This document shows positions 34,331-43,485 of a stretch of DNA of 64,000 nt, piece after piece. Under the pieces are notes generated by a model, which saw nothing but the letters and a program-made list of their open reading frames with translations, did no database searches and had not been told where the DNA came from. Location: positions 186,001 through 250,000 of the forward strand of contig BOKF01000001.1 of assembly GCA_016860845.1 (NCBI GenBank). Reading direction: 5' to 3'. The stretch is from Chloroflexota bacterium. Its GTDB lineage: Bacteria; Chloroflexota; Anaerolineae; 4572-78; J111. The position numbers were made by a program, and so were the translations under genes. Every line of letters begins with the position of its first letter. The first letter of the stretch is position 1.

Positions 34331-34376
34331 GCCGGGATTAGGGGATTGGGGGAATTTTTCAAATATCCCCTAATCT
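34331..34376. repeat. hairpin repeat (CCGGGATTAGGGG family)
   Basis: GCCGGGATTAGGGGATTGGGGG mirrored by ATATCCCCTAATC; second copy of the family found at 27609-27671. Upstream of purF. Confidence 0.65.
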
Positions 34377-34378
34377 TT

Positions 34379-34443
34379 GACAGGATTAACAGGATTAACA
34401 AGATTTCTGAAAATTTAATCCTGTAAATCTTGTTAATTCTGTC
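34379..34443. repeat. hairpin repeat (GACAGGATTAACAGGATT family)
   Basis: GACAGGATTAACAGGATTAACAAGATT mirrored by AATCCTGTAAATCTTGTTAATTCTGTC, upstream of purF and directly after the previous repeat. Confidence 0.75.
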
Positions 34444-34513
34444 TAAATTTCTTGCCCCATGAACAAAGATCCAGTTTCCAAGTGCTAATCCCCCATCTCG
34501 GCCACTTTATCTG

Positions 34514-35476
34514 TTATACTATTTGAGCTACAGCCGCCCGAATCCGCTCGGCGGCGGGTTGGGCGCCCGGTACAAAAGTCTGCCCGGTCAGCCGCTCGTA
34601 GGCGGAGATGTAACGCCGGGCCACCTGGGCGACAAAATCGGGCGGCATGGCCGGCGGCTGGCCCTCGCCGCGATAACCCTGGCGGACAAACCACAGCCGC
34701 AGAAACTCCTTGTCGAAATTTTCCGGCTCCGCCTCGCTGCCCCGGACCGTTTCATAATTCTCGGCCAGCCAGTAGCGGCTGGAGTCGGGGGTGTGGACTT
34801 CGTCAATTAAAGCCGGACGGCCATCAATGAGGCCGAATTCGTACTTGGTGTCCACCAGGATCAGCCCGGCCTGCCGGGCGACCGCCTGGCCGTGTTTGAA
34901 AATGGCCAGGGCCGCCTGCTGAATTTCGGCCCACAAGCCGGGCGCGACCAGCCCGCGTTCGACGACTTCGGCGGCGGTCAGGCGCTCGTCATGCGCGCCG
35001 CCGGTAGCTTTGGTCGTCGGGGTGATGACCGGCTCGGGCAACGGGTCATTTTTGGCCAGGCCGGGCGGCAAATCCAGGCCGTAGGGCCGCTCGACGCCCT
35101 GGCGGTACAGCGTCCAGAGCGAGGTCGAAGTGACGCCGGTGATGTAGCCGCGCACGATGACCTCCACCGGCAGCGGCTCGGCTTCGCGGGCCAGGGTCAC
35201 GTTCGGGTCGGGAATTGAGAGCACGTGATTGGCGACCACCCCTTTGAGCTGCTCAAACCACCAGGCGCTGAGCTGGTTGAGCACCTGACCCTTAAAGGGA
35301 ATAGCGCCCAGGACGCGATCAAAGGCCGACACCCGGTCGGTGGTGATCAGCACCCGCCGGTCCCCGACCCGATAAATGTCGCGGACCTTGCCTTCCAGGC
35401 GCGGCCCCAGCTCCGGCAGGTCAACCCTGAGCAGGGCATGCGGGACAGCGGCGATAAGTTCGTCAATGGATAACAT
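34514..35476 (-). CDS. purC: phosphoribosylaminoimidazole-succinocarboxamide synthase (SAICAR synthetase)
   Basis: 320 residues from ATG 35476; GGAG ten bases ahead favours it over an ATG six codons earlier. Signature regions: LEGKVRDIYRVGDRRVLITT, DRVSAFDRVLGAIPFKGQVL, and DTKYEFGLIDG plus DEVHTPDSSRYW near the end. It couples aspartate to CAIR. The length and order match the long purC form rather than the 240-residue short form. Lies between purQ and purF. Confidence 0.95.
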   Translation of the reverse strand: MLSIDELIAAVPHALLRVDLPELGPRLEGKVRDIYRVGDRRVLITTDRVSAFDRVLGAIPFKGQVLNQLSAWWFEQLKGVVANHVLSIPDPNVTLAREAEPLPVEVIVRGYITGVTSTSLWTLYRQGVERPYGLDLPPGLAKNDPLPEPVITPTTKATGGAHDERLTAAEVVERGLVAPGLWAEIQQAALAIFKHGQAVARQAGLILVDTKYEFGLIDGRPALIDEVHTPDSSRYWLAENYETVRGSEAEPENFDKEFLRLWFVRQGYRGEGQPPAMPPDFVAQVARRYISAYERLTGQTFVPGAQPAAERIRAAVAQIV

Positions 35477-35497
35477 AAATAAATATCTCCGCATCTA

Positions 35498-35590
35498 TGT
35501 CATTCCGAACGAAGTGAGGAATCCCTCGTACCTTCACTTAAATGCAGCTTAACAGGGATTTCTCGCTCCCGCTGGCCGCTCGAAATGACA
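35498..35590. repeat. hairpin repeat (TGTCATTCCGAACGAAGTGAGG family)
   Basis: TGTCATTCCGAACGAAG...GGAATCCC mirrored by GGGATTTCTCGCTCCC...CGAAATGACA. Fills most of the purQ-purC gap. Confidence 0.8.
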
Positions 35591-35609
35591 TGTTTGGTTG
35601 CTCTAAATA

Positions 35610-36389
35610 TTACAAATTTGCCGCGTAATTAACCCCATTCTGGAACAACGGCAGGCCCAACCATCCCCGCTGGCCGTGCTGAAATTGGGGGTGCTGGGGT
35701 GGAATCAGGTGGTCTTCCGGGTGGGGCATCAGGCCCAGAATGGTCCCGCCAGGGTTACAAACCCCGGCGATGTTGGCCGCCGAGCCGTTGGGATTCCAGG
35801 GATAGCCGGCCGGGCGGCCGGCTGTGTCAACGTAGCGCAAGGCAACCCCGCCTCTGGCTTCCAAGCCAGCTAACGCGGCGGCATCACAGGTCACAAATTT
35901 GCCCTCGCCGTGAGCGACCGGGCAGTAGATGGGATCGGTCAGGCCCCGGGTGAAAATACACGGGCTCTCCGGCTGGGGCTGCAAGTAGACCCAGCGGCAC
36001 TCGAATTGGGCCGAGTCGTTGCGGGTGAGGGTGGCCGTTTGAGCAGAGCTGCCAGCGCTGTCCCCCGGCAGCAGCCCCGCCTTGACCAGAGCCTGGAAAC
36101 CGTTGCAAATGCCCAAAACCGGCCGCCCGGCCTCGACAAAAGCCGCCAGATCATCGGCCAGGCGGTGGCGCAGGGCCACGGCCCACAATTTGCCCGCGCC
36201 CAGGTCGTCGCCGTAGGAAAAACCGCCCGGCAGCACGAGCATCTGATAATCAGCTAGCCGCCGTTCCCCGGCAGCCAATCCGTTGATGTGGATGATTTCG
36301 GCCAGGCCGCCGGCCAATTCGCACGCCCAGGCCGCTTCGCGGTCGCGGTTGGAACCGGTGGCATGGAGAATGAGGATTTTGGGTTTCAT
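35610..36389 (-). CDS. purQ: phosphoribosylformylglycinamidine synthase, glutaminase subunit
   Basis: 259 residues from ATG 36389 (AAGGCGG ahead; the frame opens 13 codons earlier). Class I glutamine amidotransferase: oxyanion-strand GGFSYGDDLGAGK (55-67), nucleophile Cys95 in GICNGFQ, and the His-x-Glu pair in MPHPEDH near the end. It supplies ammonia to PurL. Longer than the 227-residue B. subtilis form, as in several Chloroflexota and Thermus-type proteins. PurL and PurS, its obligate partners, are not in the window. Confidence 0.93.
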   Translation of the reverse strand: MKPKILILHATGSNRDREAAWACELAGGLAEIIHINGLAAGERRLADYQMLVLPGGFSYGDDLGAGKLWAVALRHRLADDLAAFVEAGRPVLGICNGFQALVKAGLLPGDSAGSSAQTATLTRNDSAQFECRWVYLQPQPESPCIFTRGLTDPIYCPVAHGEGKFVTCDAAALAGLEARGGVALRYVDTAGRPAGYPWNPNGSAANIAGVCNPGGTILGLMPHPEDHLIPPQHPQFQHGQRGWLGLPLFQNGVNYAANL

Positions 36390-36473
36390 AATAAGCCGCC
36401 TTGCCTGCGAATCCATTCGCAGGCTCAAAGTTCAAGTCGGCTCATGGATTTCAAGAAAATAATTCGGTAATGT

Positions 36474-36499
36474 AGGGGCGTACCCTTGCGGTCACCCCT
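36474..36499. repeat. hairpin repeat (AGGGGCG...CACCCCT)
   Basis: AGGGGCGTACC, loop, GGTCACCCCT, between gatA and purQ; a common bacterial interspersed repeat shape, with a one-base bulge in the stem. Confidence 0.6.
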
Positions 36500-36503
36500 A
36501 GTC

Positions 36504-37961
36504 TCACAACGCCGGCTTCTGTTTATGCCACTCCGTCGCCTGCTCGTACTGGTAGGCCGCGCGCAGAATGGCGCTCTCGCCGAGGGCCGGGCCGATGAGC
36601 TGCAGGCCGACCGGCATCCCCGCCGAAAAACCGCACGGCACAGAGATACCGCAGACGCCGGTCAGGTTCAGCGAGACGGTAAAGACGTCAATCAGGTACA
36701 TTTGCAGCGGGTCGTCTACCTTGGCCCCGATTTCAAAGGCGGTGCTGGGGGCGACCGGCGAAACCATCACGTCCACCATTTCAAACGCCTGCTCAAAATC
36801 ACGGCGGAGCAGGGTCCGCATCTGCTGCGCTTTCAGGTAATAGGCGTCGTAATAACCGGCCGAAAGGGCGTAGGTGCCAAGCATAATCCGCCGCTTGACC
36901 TCCGGCCCAAAGCCGGCGTCGCGGGTCTGGCGGATGGTTTCCCACATGTCTCCGCCATCCACGCGCAGGCCGTACCTGACCCCATCATAGCGGGCCAGGT
37001 TGGCCGACGCCTCCGCCGGGGCGATGAGATAATAAACCGGAATGCCGTATTGGGTGTTGGGCAGCGAGACCTCGACAATCTCCGCGCCCAGTCCAGCCAG
37101 TTGGTTAAGGGCCGCCCGCACGGCTGACTCGACCCCCGGATCAAGCCCCTCGATAAAGTACTCTTTGGGGACGCCGACTCGAAGCCCCCGCAAATCATCG
37201 CCTCGTTTCATTTCGGCGACATAATCGGGTACGGGGACATTGAGACTGGTCGAGTCACGCGGATCATGGCCGGCAAGCCCGTTCAGCAAGATCGCCGCAT
37301 CTTCGACATCTTTGGTCAGCGGGCCAACCTGGTCCAGCGAAGAGCCAAAGGCGATGAGACCGTAGCGGCTGACCCGGCCGTAGGTCGGCTTCAGGCCGAC
37401 CACGCCGCAGTAGGCAGCGGGCAGACGGACGCTCCCCCCGGTATCCGTACCCAGCGCGGCCAGGGCTTCGTCAGCGGCCACGGCCGCTGCGCTGCCGCCG
37501 CTGCTGCCGCCCGGAACCCGGCTCAAATCCCAGGGATTGCGGGTAATATGGTAGGCCGAGTACTCGGTCGAAGACCCCATCGCAAATTCGTCCATGTTGG
37601 TCTTGCCAACAAAGACTGCCCCGGCCGCCCGCAATTTGGTGATGCTGGTCGCGTCGAAGGGGGGAACAAATCCTTCCAGAATTTTCGAGGCAGCGGTAGT
37701 CGGGACGCCGTAGGTAATCAGCACGTCTTTAATGCCGAGGGGAATGCCCAGCAGCGGATTGTCCTCGCCGGTGGCGCGCCGTTCGTCGGCCAGGCGGGCC
37801 ATGTCCAGGGCCAGGTCGGCCTGCACGCTGAGATAGGCCTGGGTTTTAGGCTCAACTGCTTCAATCCGCTCCAAAACACTCTCGGTCAACTCAACCGAGG
37901 TGATTTCCCCATAACGCAATTTGTCTTGAGCTTCGTGGATGGTGAGAGAGTAGAGTTCCAA
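36504..37961 (-). CDS. gatA: Asp/Glu-tRNA amidotransferase subunit A
   Basis: 485 residues. The amidase-signature triad is visible: Lys78 (IKDV), cis-Ser153 ([10 protein letters not shown]) and Ser177 ([16 protein letters not shown]). GatA releases ammonia from glutamine for conversion of Glu-tRNA(Gln) or Asp-tRNA(Asn). It follows gatC directly. gatB, the third subunit, is not in the window, which is common since it is often unlinked. Length is typical. Confidence 0.95.
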   Translation of the reverse strand: MELYSLTIHEAQDKLRYGEITSVELTESVLERIEAVEPKTQAYLSVQADLALDMARLADERRATGEDNPLLGIPLGIKDVLITYGVPTTAASKILEGFVPPFDATSITKLRAAGAVFVGKTNMDEFAMGSSTEYSAYHITRNPWDLSRVPGGSSGGSAAAVAADEALAALGTDTGGSVRLPAAYCGVVGLKPTYGRVSRYGLIAFGSSLDQVGPLTKDVEDAAILLNGLAGHDPRDSTSLNVPVPDYVAEMKRGDDLRGLRVGVPKEYFIEGLDPGVESAVRAALNQLAGLGAEIVEVSLPNTQYGIPVYYLIAPAEASANLARYDGVRYGLRVDGGDMWETIRQTRDAGFGPEVKRRIMLGTYALSAGYYDAYYLKAQQMRTLLRRDFEQAFEMVDVMVSPVAPSTAFEIGAKVDDPLQMYLIDVFTVSLNLTGVCGISVPCGFSAGMPVGLQLIGPALGESAILRAAYQYEQATEWHKQKPAL

Positions 37962-37973
37962 GGTTATGCTCCG

Positions 37974-38027
37974 TAATGCGTGATGCGTGATGCGTGAAAA
38001 CTAATACTTTACGTTTCACGCATCACG
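37974..38027. repeat. hairpin repeat (GCGTGATGCGTGAAA family)
   Basis: TAATGCGTGATGCGTGATGCGTGAAAACTAA then TTACGTTTCACGCATCACG. Related to 55106-55165. In the gatC-gatA gap. Confidence 0.75.
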
Positions 38028-38029
38028 TT

Positions 38030-38320
38030 TTATTCCAACACCGCCCGCACTTTGAAGTAACCCTCTTCGGCTTCCGGGGCATTGAAAAGGGCTTCTTCGT
38101 TAGAGAGGCTGAGGCCGACTTCGTCGGGGCGCATGACGTTGTTCAGGGGGAGGGCGCTGGCGGTGGGGGGAATGCCGCGAGTATCAACCTGTTGCAGCAT
38201 TTCGGCGTAATCCAAAATTGCCGAGAGCTGTTCTTGAAAGGTGACCTTTTCGGCCTCGGTCAGGGTGAGTTTGGCCAGTTCGGCAATCGTTTCGACTTCG
38301 GCTAGGGATAGTTTTGCCAT
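38030..38320 (-). CDS. gatC: Asp/Glu-tRNA amidotransferase subunit C
   Basis: 96 residues, typical GatC: MAKLSLAEVETIAELAKLTL, LDYAEMLQQVDT, and the conserved MRPDEVG belt that wraps the GatA-GatB interface. Promoter-proximal gene of the gatCA pair, followed by a hairpin repeat and gatA. Confidence 0.93.
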   Translation of the reverse strand: MAKLSLAEVETIAELAKLTLTEAEKVTFQEQLSAILDYAEMLQQVDTRGIPPTASALPLNNVMRPDEVGLSLSNEEALFNAPEAEEGYFKVRAVLE

Positions 38321-38351
38321 GAAGTTGTCCTATGTAAATGAATTCCAACCA

Positions 38352-38402
38352 TGTTGCGTGGTGCGTGGTCCGTTTTCACACACTACGCAACACGCAACAC
38401 GA
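38352..38402. repeat. hairpin repeat (GTTGCGTGGTGCGTGG family)
   Basis: TGTTGCGTGGTGCGTGGTCCGT pairs with ACTACGCAACACGCAACA. Upstream of gatC; shares vocabulary with 57984-58024. Confidence 0.7.
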
Positions 38403-38413
38403 GACTTGAACAG

Positions 38414-39685
38414 TTACGCTGCCACAGCCGCCACTGCTTGCTCGAACTTCTCCAGCCCCTCATTGATTTGGGCCTCGCTGGCGACCAGGGGCGGAATCCA
38501 GCGGATGACGTTGCCGTACATGCCGCAGGTCAGCAGCAGCAAGCGGCCCTCCTGCATGGCGTGGGCAGCGACCTTTTTGGTCAAGCCGTCGTCGGGCCGG
38601 CCGGTCTGAGGATTGGTAAACTCACAGCCGACCATCAAGCCCAGGCCGCGCACGTCGCCCAGGGCCGGGAAGCGGCTCTGGATTTCGGCCAGGCCGTCCA
38701 TGAGCTGCCGGCCGCGCGCCGCTGCGTTTTCGATCAGCCCCTCTTCCTGGATGACTTTGATCGTCGCTTCTGCGGCAGCGCAGCCCATCACGTTGCCGCC
38801 GTAGGTCCCGCCGTGCGTGCCGACCTGCCACTTGCTCATGAGGTCGCGGCTGGCGGCAATAGCGGAAATGGGGAAGCCGCTGGCCAGGCCTTTGGCCATG
38901 ACCATGATGTCGGCGGTGATGCCGGCGTGTTCGAGAGCGAACATTTTGCCGGTGCGGCCAAAACCGGTCTGGACCTCATCAACGACGAGCAAAATGCCGT
39001 GCTCGTCGCAGATGCGGCGCAGTCCCTGCATAAATTGGGGTGGAGCGGGCACGTAGCCGCCTTCACCCAGCACCGGCTCGATGACCATCGCCGCCGTTTC
39101 CTGGGGCGCGGATTGGGTGTGCAAGATCATATCCAGCTCGCGCAGGGCAAACTCGCTCACCTGCTCATCTGTCATCCGATAGCGGTAGGCGTAGGGGAAA
39201 GGAGCGACAAAGATGCCGCCGGGCAGGGGCTGGTAATCCACCCGATAGACGGTTTTGGCGGTGGTCATAGCCATCGTCTGGGCGGTTCGCCCGTGAAAGC
39301 CGCCTTGAAAGACAATAATATTGGTCCGCCCGGTGGCGTGGCGAGCCAATTTGACCGCGCCCTCAATGGCTTCCGCGCCGGAATTGGAGAAGAAAAAGGT
39401 GTCCAGGTTAGGCGGCGTGACCTCATTCAAGGCGTGGCTGAGACGGACCAGCGGCGGGTGCAGGTAAATATTGACCTGGGCATGGAGCATTTTGGCCGCC
39501 TGCTCCTGAATCGCCTTGACCACGGCCGGATGGCTGTGACCGGTATTGGTGACGCCAATGCCGCTGGTAAAATCGAGGTACTGCTCGCCGTCGGTGGTGT
39601 AAACATGGCATCCTTCCCCCCGCTCAATCATTAAATGGGTAATCCGGCTCCACACGGGTGAGATATGAGATAGGTCTGATAGCAT
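38414..39685 (-). CDS. class III PLP-dependent aminotransferase (GABA/acetylornithine type)
   Basis: 423 residues. FFFSNSGAEAIEGAVKLARH, FQGGFHGRT, then LVVDEVQTGFGRTG and the PLP-lysine in MVMAKGLASGFPISA are all in the class III order. The long RTAQTMAMTTAKTVYR segment after the glycine-rich stretch favours 4-aminobutyrate or related omega-amino acid transaminases over acetylornithine ones. Exact substrate is not decidable here. Stands alone on the minus strand between the helicase and gatC. Confidence 0.88.
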   Translation of the reverse strand: MLSDLSHISPVWSRITHLMIERGEGCHVYTTDGEQYLDFTSGIGVTNTGHSHPAVVKAIQEQAAKMLHAQVNIYLHPPLVRLSHALNEVTPPNLDTFFFSNSGAEAIEGAVKLARHATGRTNIIVFQGGFHGRTAQTMAMTTAKTVYRVDYQPLPGGIFVAPFPYAYRYRMTDEQVSEFALRELDMILHTQSAPQETAAMVIEPVLGEGGYVPAPPQFMQGLRRICDEHGILLVVDEVQTGFGRTGKMFALEHAGITADIMVMAKGLASGFPISAIAASRDLMSKWQVGTHGGTYGGNVMGCAAAEATIKVIQEEGLIENAAARGRQLMDGLAEIQSRFPALGDVRGLGLMVGCEFTNPQTGRPDDGLTKKVAAHAMQEGRLLLLTCGMYGNVIRWIPPLVASEAQINEGLEKFEQAVAAVAA

Positions 39686-39840
39686 CAGGTTGGCTCCTTT
39701 TCAGTCATATAAGAATGTGCTTTAAATGTTGGGACAAGGATCGTAGTTTGGCAGGAGAGGCAATGGATTCTAGATCACTGTAAACGGAGAGAGTATAGCA
39801 TACTCCGGCAAAAGCTGCCAAAAGCATCAATTTGGCTGTT

Positions 39841-42489
39841 TCAGGACAGCGCCGCTAAAATGGCTAACGCCTCCGGCTTGCCGCCGCGGCCCTCCTCACC
39901 GCCGGGGCCGACACAGGAAGGGCAGCCATCAGGGCAGGGACAGGCAGTGACCAGTTCATGGGCATGGGCGATGAGCTGATCATGCAGCTCAAACAGCCGC
40001 TCACTGAAGCCGATGCCGCCGGGAATGACATCATAGATGACGATGGCAGGCTGCCCCTGGGCCAGCGGTGATTTAGGATCGTGATGGACGGCTATATCAT
40101 TGCGGTCGCACATCAAAAACAAAGGGGCCAGGTGGCCGAGGGCAAAGGCCAGCCCGGCCAGGCCGCTGCGGATGCGCACGGCGGTTTCGGCGCGGCGGTG
40201 GCAGGGGTGGCAGAGGGTAATCAGGTTCGCCAGTTGGTTGGCCTGCTCATAAGAGGCAAAGGTCCGGAAGGGAATCTTGTGGTGGACGTCGTGTTCGCGG
40301 TCCTGTTCGGGCGCGCCGCACATCTGGCAGCGATACCCATCGCGGGTACGGGCCAGCCGGCGCTGCCTGGCCCAGTTGGGGCCATAATTGTTGGGATCAT
40401 TGCTCCACAAGCCCTGCGCCCGCAGCCCCTCGACGGTGGTCTCGGCCAGGGCCAGCCAATAGCCGCTCGTATGCAGTTCGGTTGGCGGCAGCGCAACCTC
40501 GCCTTCGCCGAGCCGCTCCTGGGTAAACCAGCGCAGTTGACGATAGCCGACCACCTGGGTCGTTACCAGGATGTCGCCAGCGGCTTTGGTCGCCCCGTGG
40601 ACTTCCGCTTGGTTCGACGTGGCGATCAACTGCACCGTCGTCTCGCGTTTGGGTTCGGTGTAATAATCAGCCTGTGATGGGCGCAGGCGGGCCAGATTTT
40701 GGTCCAGATCAAGCGCTTCAACCTGGTAAGCCTGACCCTCGTGCAAATAGATGGCCCGTGGGTGGACCATCCAGGGGGCGCTGGCCTCATCCACCTCGCC
40801 GATGGTCTGCCAGCCATCCTCCGCCTCTACCTGCAGCAAGACCCGGTCAGGCGAGGCGCTCCGCAGCGAGACTCGTTCGGCCGGGTACTGGTCGGCCATC
40901 CAAAAGAACATCTCGCCGGAGCGGTGCAGTTCGCCGGCCTCGCGCAAAAATTGCAGGAACTCGTTGACCTGTTCCGGAGCGACGCGACCAAAGCCCTCGC
41001 CTTGCCGGAAAGGCAGTTCAAAGGCAGCGCAGCGCAGGTGCTGGAGCAGCACGAGCAGGTTGTCGGGGTTGATGAGGGCCTGTTCCGGCGAGCGTTCGAA
41101 GAAATAGTCGGGGTGATGGGCCAGGAATTGGTCCAGGGGGTTAGCCGAGGTAACTAGAACAGCCAGAGATGTTTCACTCTGGCGGCCGGCCCGGCCTGCC
41201 TGCTGCCAGGTTCCGGCAATCGTGCCCGGATAGCCGGCCAGTATTGCTGCCCCCAGCCCGCCGATGTCAATGCCCAGTTCCAACGCGGTGGTCGCCACCA
41301 CTGCCTGCACCTGGCCCTCCCGCAGCCCCCGCTCGATCTCGCGCCGCTGGCGCGACAGGTAGCCGCTGCGGTAGGCCCTCACCCCCGGCTCCTCTCCCAT
41401 AGGGAGAGGGGAGAACTCTTGATTCCCCTCTCCTTTTAGGAGAGGGGTTAGGGGTGAGGTCCGTAAATACTTCAGCATCATCTCCACCGAGCGCCGCGCC
41501 CGGCCAAAAATAATCGTTTGGACCTCATGGGCCAGCAGTTCCTGGGCCAAACGAACTGTCTCTTGCAGCGTGCTCCGCCGCAAGCCCAGCTCGTGGTCCA
41601 CAATGGGCGGATTATAGATCAGGAAATGCTTGGCTCCTCTGGCGGCCCCGTCATTGTCCACCAGAGTCACCGGCGCTTCGATCAGGCGTTCGGCCAGTTC
41701 GCCGGGGTTGGCGATGGTCGCTGAGGTCAGGATGAATTGGGGTGTTGCCCCGTAAAAAAGGGCGACCCGCTGCAAACGACGCAGAACATTGGCCACGTGC
41801 GAGCCAAAGACGCCGCGATAGCTGTGCATCTCGTCAATGACAACAAAACGCAGGTGGCGAAAAAAGTCGGCCCAGCGGGTGTGGTGGGGTAAAATGCCGG
41901 CGTGCAGCATGTCGGGGTTGGTAATGACCAGGCGGGCATTTTGCCGGATGGCGGGCCGGGCCGAGGTCGGAGTGTCGCCGTCGTAGGTGGCGATAGAGAT
42001 TTTAGATTTTGGACTGCCCGTCTGACGGGCGTGGATTTTAGATTGTTGGTTGCTAACTACCGACTTCTGACTAGAGCCGAAGGCCCCCTGTGGGCTGGTT
42101 ACTGACTTCTGGCTACTGACCAAATCGCGCAGCGCCTCGGCCTGATCCTGGGCTAAAGCCTTGGTGGCGAAAAGGTAGAGGGCGCGGGCATCTGAGTCGC
42201 GAAGTAAATGGTCAAGAATGGGCAGGTTGTAGCAGAGGCTTTTGCCGCTGGCGGTGCCGGTGACGATGACAGGATGCTGGCCGGCCTGAAGGTGCTGCCA
42301 GGCAGCGGCCTGGTGGTTGTAGAGGGCTTCAATTCCGCGCGCGCGCAGGGCTGCGGCTAGGGCGGGGTGGAGCTCAGCCGGGAGAGGGGTGAACTCGCCG
42401 GGCCGGGCCGGGAAGGTTTTCCAGGCAGCGATGTTGCCGGCAATGATGGGGGTGTCGCGCCAAACACTCAAAAGAGTAGAAAGAGACAA
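39841..42489 (-). CDS. MrfA/YprA-like DNA helicase with HNH insert and DUF1998 tail
   Basis: 882 residues. Walker A VTGTASGKS (about 75-85), DEMHSYRGVFGSH (DEVH-type box), QQAGRAGR motif VI. The C-terminal DUF1998 zone ends in CPCPDGCPSCVGP, the four-Cys site of MrfA family helicases, which repair crosslinks. Unusual: an HNH-type domain with CQMCG, EHDVHHKIPF and CHPCH (about residues 717-770) sits inside the DUF1998 region. Two low-complexity inserts (coding strand codons at 41377-41460 and 42001-42122) match intergenic repeat families and stay in frame. Confidence 0.86.
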   Translation of the reverse strand: MSLSTLLSVWRDTPIIAGNIAAWKTFPARPGEFTPLPAELHPALAAALRARGIEALYNHQAAAWQHLQAGQHPVIVTGTASGKSLCYNLPILDHLLRDSDARALYLFATKALAQDQAEALRDLVSSQKSVTSPQGAFGSSQKSVVSNQQSKIHARQTGSPKSKISIATYDGDTPTSARPAIRQNARLVITNPDMLHAGILPHHTRWADFFRHLRFVVIDEMHSYRGVFGSHVANVLRRLQRVALFYGATPQFILTSATIANPGELAERLIEAPVTLVDNDGAARGAKHFLIYNPPIVDHELGLRRSTLQETVRLAQELLAHEVQTIIFGRARRSVEMMLKYLRTSPLTPLLKGEGNQEFSPLPMGEEPGVRAYRSGYLSRQRREIERGLREGQVQAVVATTALELGIDIGGLGAAILAGYPGTIAGTWQQAGRAGRQSETSLAVLVTSANPLDQFLAHHPDYFFERSPEQALINPDNLLVLLQHLRCAAFELPFRQGEGFGRVAPEQVNEFLQFLREAGELHRSGEMFFWMADQYPAERVSLRSASPDRVLLQVEAEDGWQTIGEVDEASAPWMVHPRAIYLHEGQAYQVEALDLDQNLARLRPSQADYYTEPKRETTVQLIATSNQAEVHGATKAAGDILVTTQVVGYRQLRWFTQERLGEGEVALPPTELHTSGYWLALAETTVEGLRAQGLWSNDPNNYGPNWARQRRLARTRDGYRCQMCGAPEQDREHDVHHKIPFRTFASYEQANQLANLITLCHPCHRRAETAVRIRSGLAGLAFALGHLAPLFLMCDRNDIAVHHDPKSPLAQGQPAIVIYDVIPGGIGFSERLFELHDQLIAHAHELVTACPCPDGCPSCVGPGGEEGRGGKPEALAILAALS
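41377..41460. repeat. in-gene hairpin repeat (CCTCACCCC...GGGGTGAGG)
   Basis: CCCTCACCCCCGGCTCCTCTCCC then GGGAGAGGGG, and CCCCTCTCCTTTTAGGAGAGGGG then TTAGGGGTGAGG: two nested palindromes. On the minus strand it codes for TSPLTPLLKGEG and SPLPMGEEPGVR within the helicase. Confidence 0.88.
42001..42122. repeat. in-gene repeat cluster in the helicase
   Basis: TTTAGATTTTGGACTGCCCGTCTGACGGGC hairpin, then TTAGATTGTTGG, and two CTGACTT/ACTGACTTCTG units around AGGCCCCCTGTGGGCT. On the minus strand it codes for the odd SQKSVVSNQQSKIHARQTGS stretch between helicase motifs. Confidence 0.75.
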
Positions 42490-42500
42490 GCGTTTTTACC

Positions 42501-42554
42501 TTTTGTTTTGGAACGCAAAAGCAATGCTTTTGCACTCCAAAGCTTTTGCACTCC
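42501..42554. repeat. hairpin repeat (GCAAAAGCAATGCTTTTGC)
   Basis: CGCAAAAGCAATGCTTTTGC palindrome followed by ACTCCAAAGCTTTTGCACTCC. Between the Nudix and helicase genes. Confidence 0.75.
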
Positions 42555-42989
42555 TCAGCCATATTTAGCCAGGTAACTCCGCACATCCTCTACCGTAACC
42601 GCCGACAGAGGTTCGGGCAGCGCCGCCAGGGAAAACCAGCCGATGGCGGTGCACTTGGTTGGCTCGACAATACGGGGTGTGCCGCTTACCAGCCGGGCGA
42701 TAAAGGTCGGCGAGACCCAGTGCTGGCGTTCTTCGGGCAAGATGTGATCGGCGACGTGCAGCAGTTCGACCACCTCGATCTCCAGCTCATACTCTTCGCG
42801 GAATTCACGGGTAATCGCGGCCGCCAGCGTTTCGCCGTATTCGACGCTGCCGCCGGGAAATTCCCAGCAGCCCCGTTCATTTTTTGACTCCGGCCCTCGT
42901 TGCGAGAGAAAAACTTTCCCATCGGCATTGAAGACCATCGCGCCCACACCGACGCCGATGTAATCGCGCCCGGCTATCATTCGCTGCAT
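42555..42989 (-). CDS. Nudix hydrolase (MutT-like)
   Basis: 144 residues. Nudix box GGSVEYGETLAAAITREFREEYEL is complete except that the usual EExGL glycine is Glu (EEYEL), seen in some NUDT1/NudG-type members. N-terminal VGVGAMVFNADGKVFLSQRGPESKNERGCWEFPGG is typical of MutT sanitising enzymes. Substrate unassigned. ATG 42989; in the same direction as the DinB gene downstream. Confidence 0.85.
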   Translation of the reverse strand: MQRMIAGRDYIGVGVGAMVFNADGKVFLSQRGPESKNERGCWEFPGGSVEYGETLAAAITREFREEYELEIEVVELLHVADHILPEERQHWVSPTFIARLVSGTPRIVEPTKCTAIGWFSLAALPEPLSAVTVEDVRSYLAKYG

Positions 42990-43008
42990 TCTCCTCGCTG
43001 TTCAACCT

Positions 43009-43485
43009 TTAGGCCCAGGTGTTCATGACCTGGCGCAAAATGGCGAACTCGCCGATGTGGTAGGAGTTGTGGTTGGCGACGACCATGATTTCCCGGAAAA
43101 TGGTGTAGGGCATGCCGTGGGGCAGGGGGGCAAAGAAATCTGTCTCAGGATTGGTTACGATGTCTTCCAGGGATTTGAGGTCGGCCCGGAAGGCGGCAAT
43201 AGTTTGCTGCCATTGGCCTGCATCGGCCCGCGTCTCGGCTGGGGGCCAGTAGCCGGCAGGCCAGTCGGGCGAAACGTGAGCGGGATTACGGATGAATTCC
43301 AGAATATCCCACTGGGCGAGGCGGATGTGCTCAAGCAGGTGCCAGGGGGTATAAGGGACGTTGGGGGGGTTACGATTGATGGCGTCCAATGGAAACTCGG
43401 CCACGGCAGCGTCAAACGTCATATGGGCGTGGTCTCCATGAAGCAGAGCCAACAGTTGCTCGCGCATAATTTGCTCAGAACCCAT
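43009..43485 (-). CDS. DinB/YfiT-family putative metal-dependent protein
   Basis: 158 residues. The four-helix DinB fold with three His ligands is visible: TPWHLLEH (helix 2 side) and the C-terminal NHNSYHIGEF. Members act in thiol transfer or metal-dependent hydrolysis; no substrate is evident. An ATG six codons later is an alternative start. Upstream of the Nudix gene in the same direction. Confidence 0.8.
   Translation of the reverse strand: MGSEQIMREQLLALLHGDHAHMTFDAAVAEFPLDAINRNPPNVPYTPWHLLEHIRLAQWDILEFIRNPAHVSPDWPAGYWPPAETRADAGQWQQTIAAFRADLKSLEDIVTNPETDFFAPLPHGMPYTIFREIMVVANHNSYHIGEFAILRQVMNTWA

Noticed and set aside
38351..39634. Plus-strand frame of 427 codons opposite the class III aminotransferase
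   Set aside because: Antisense shadow; the minus-strand frame has every aminotransferase motif.
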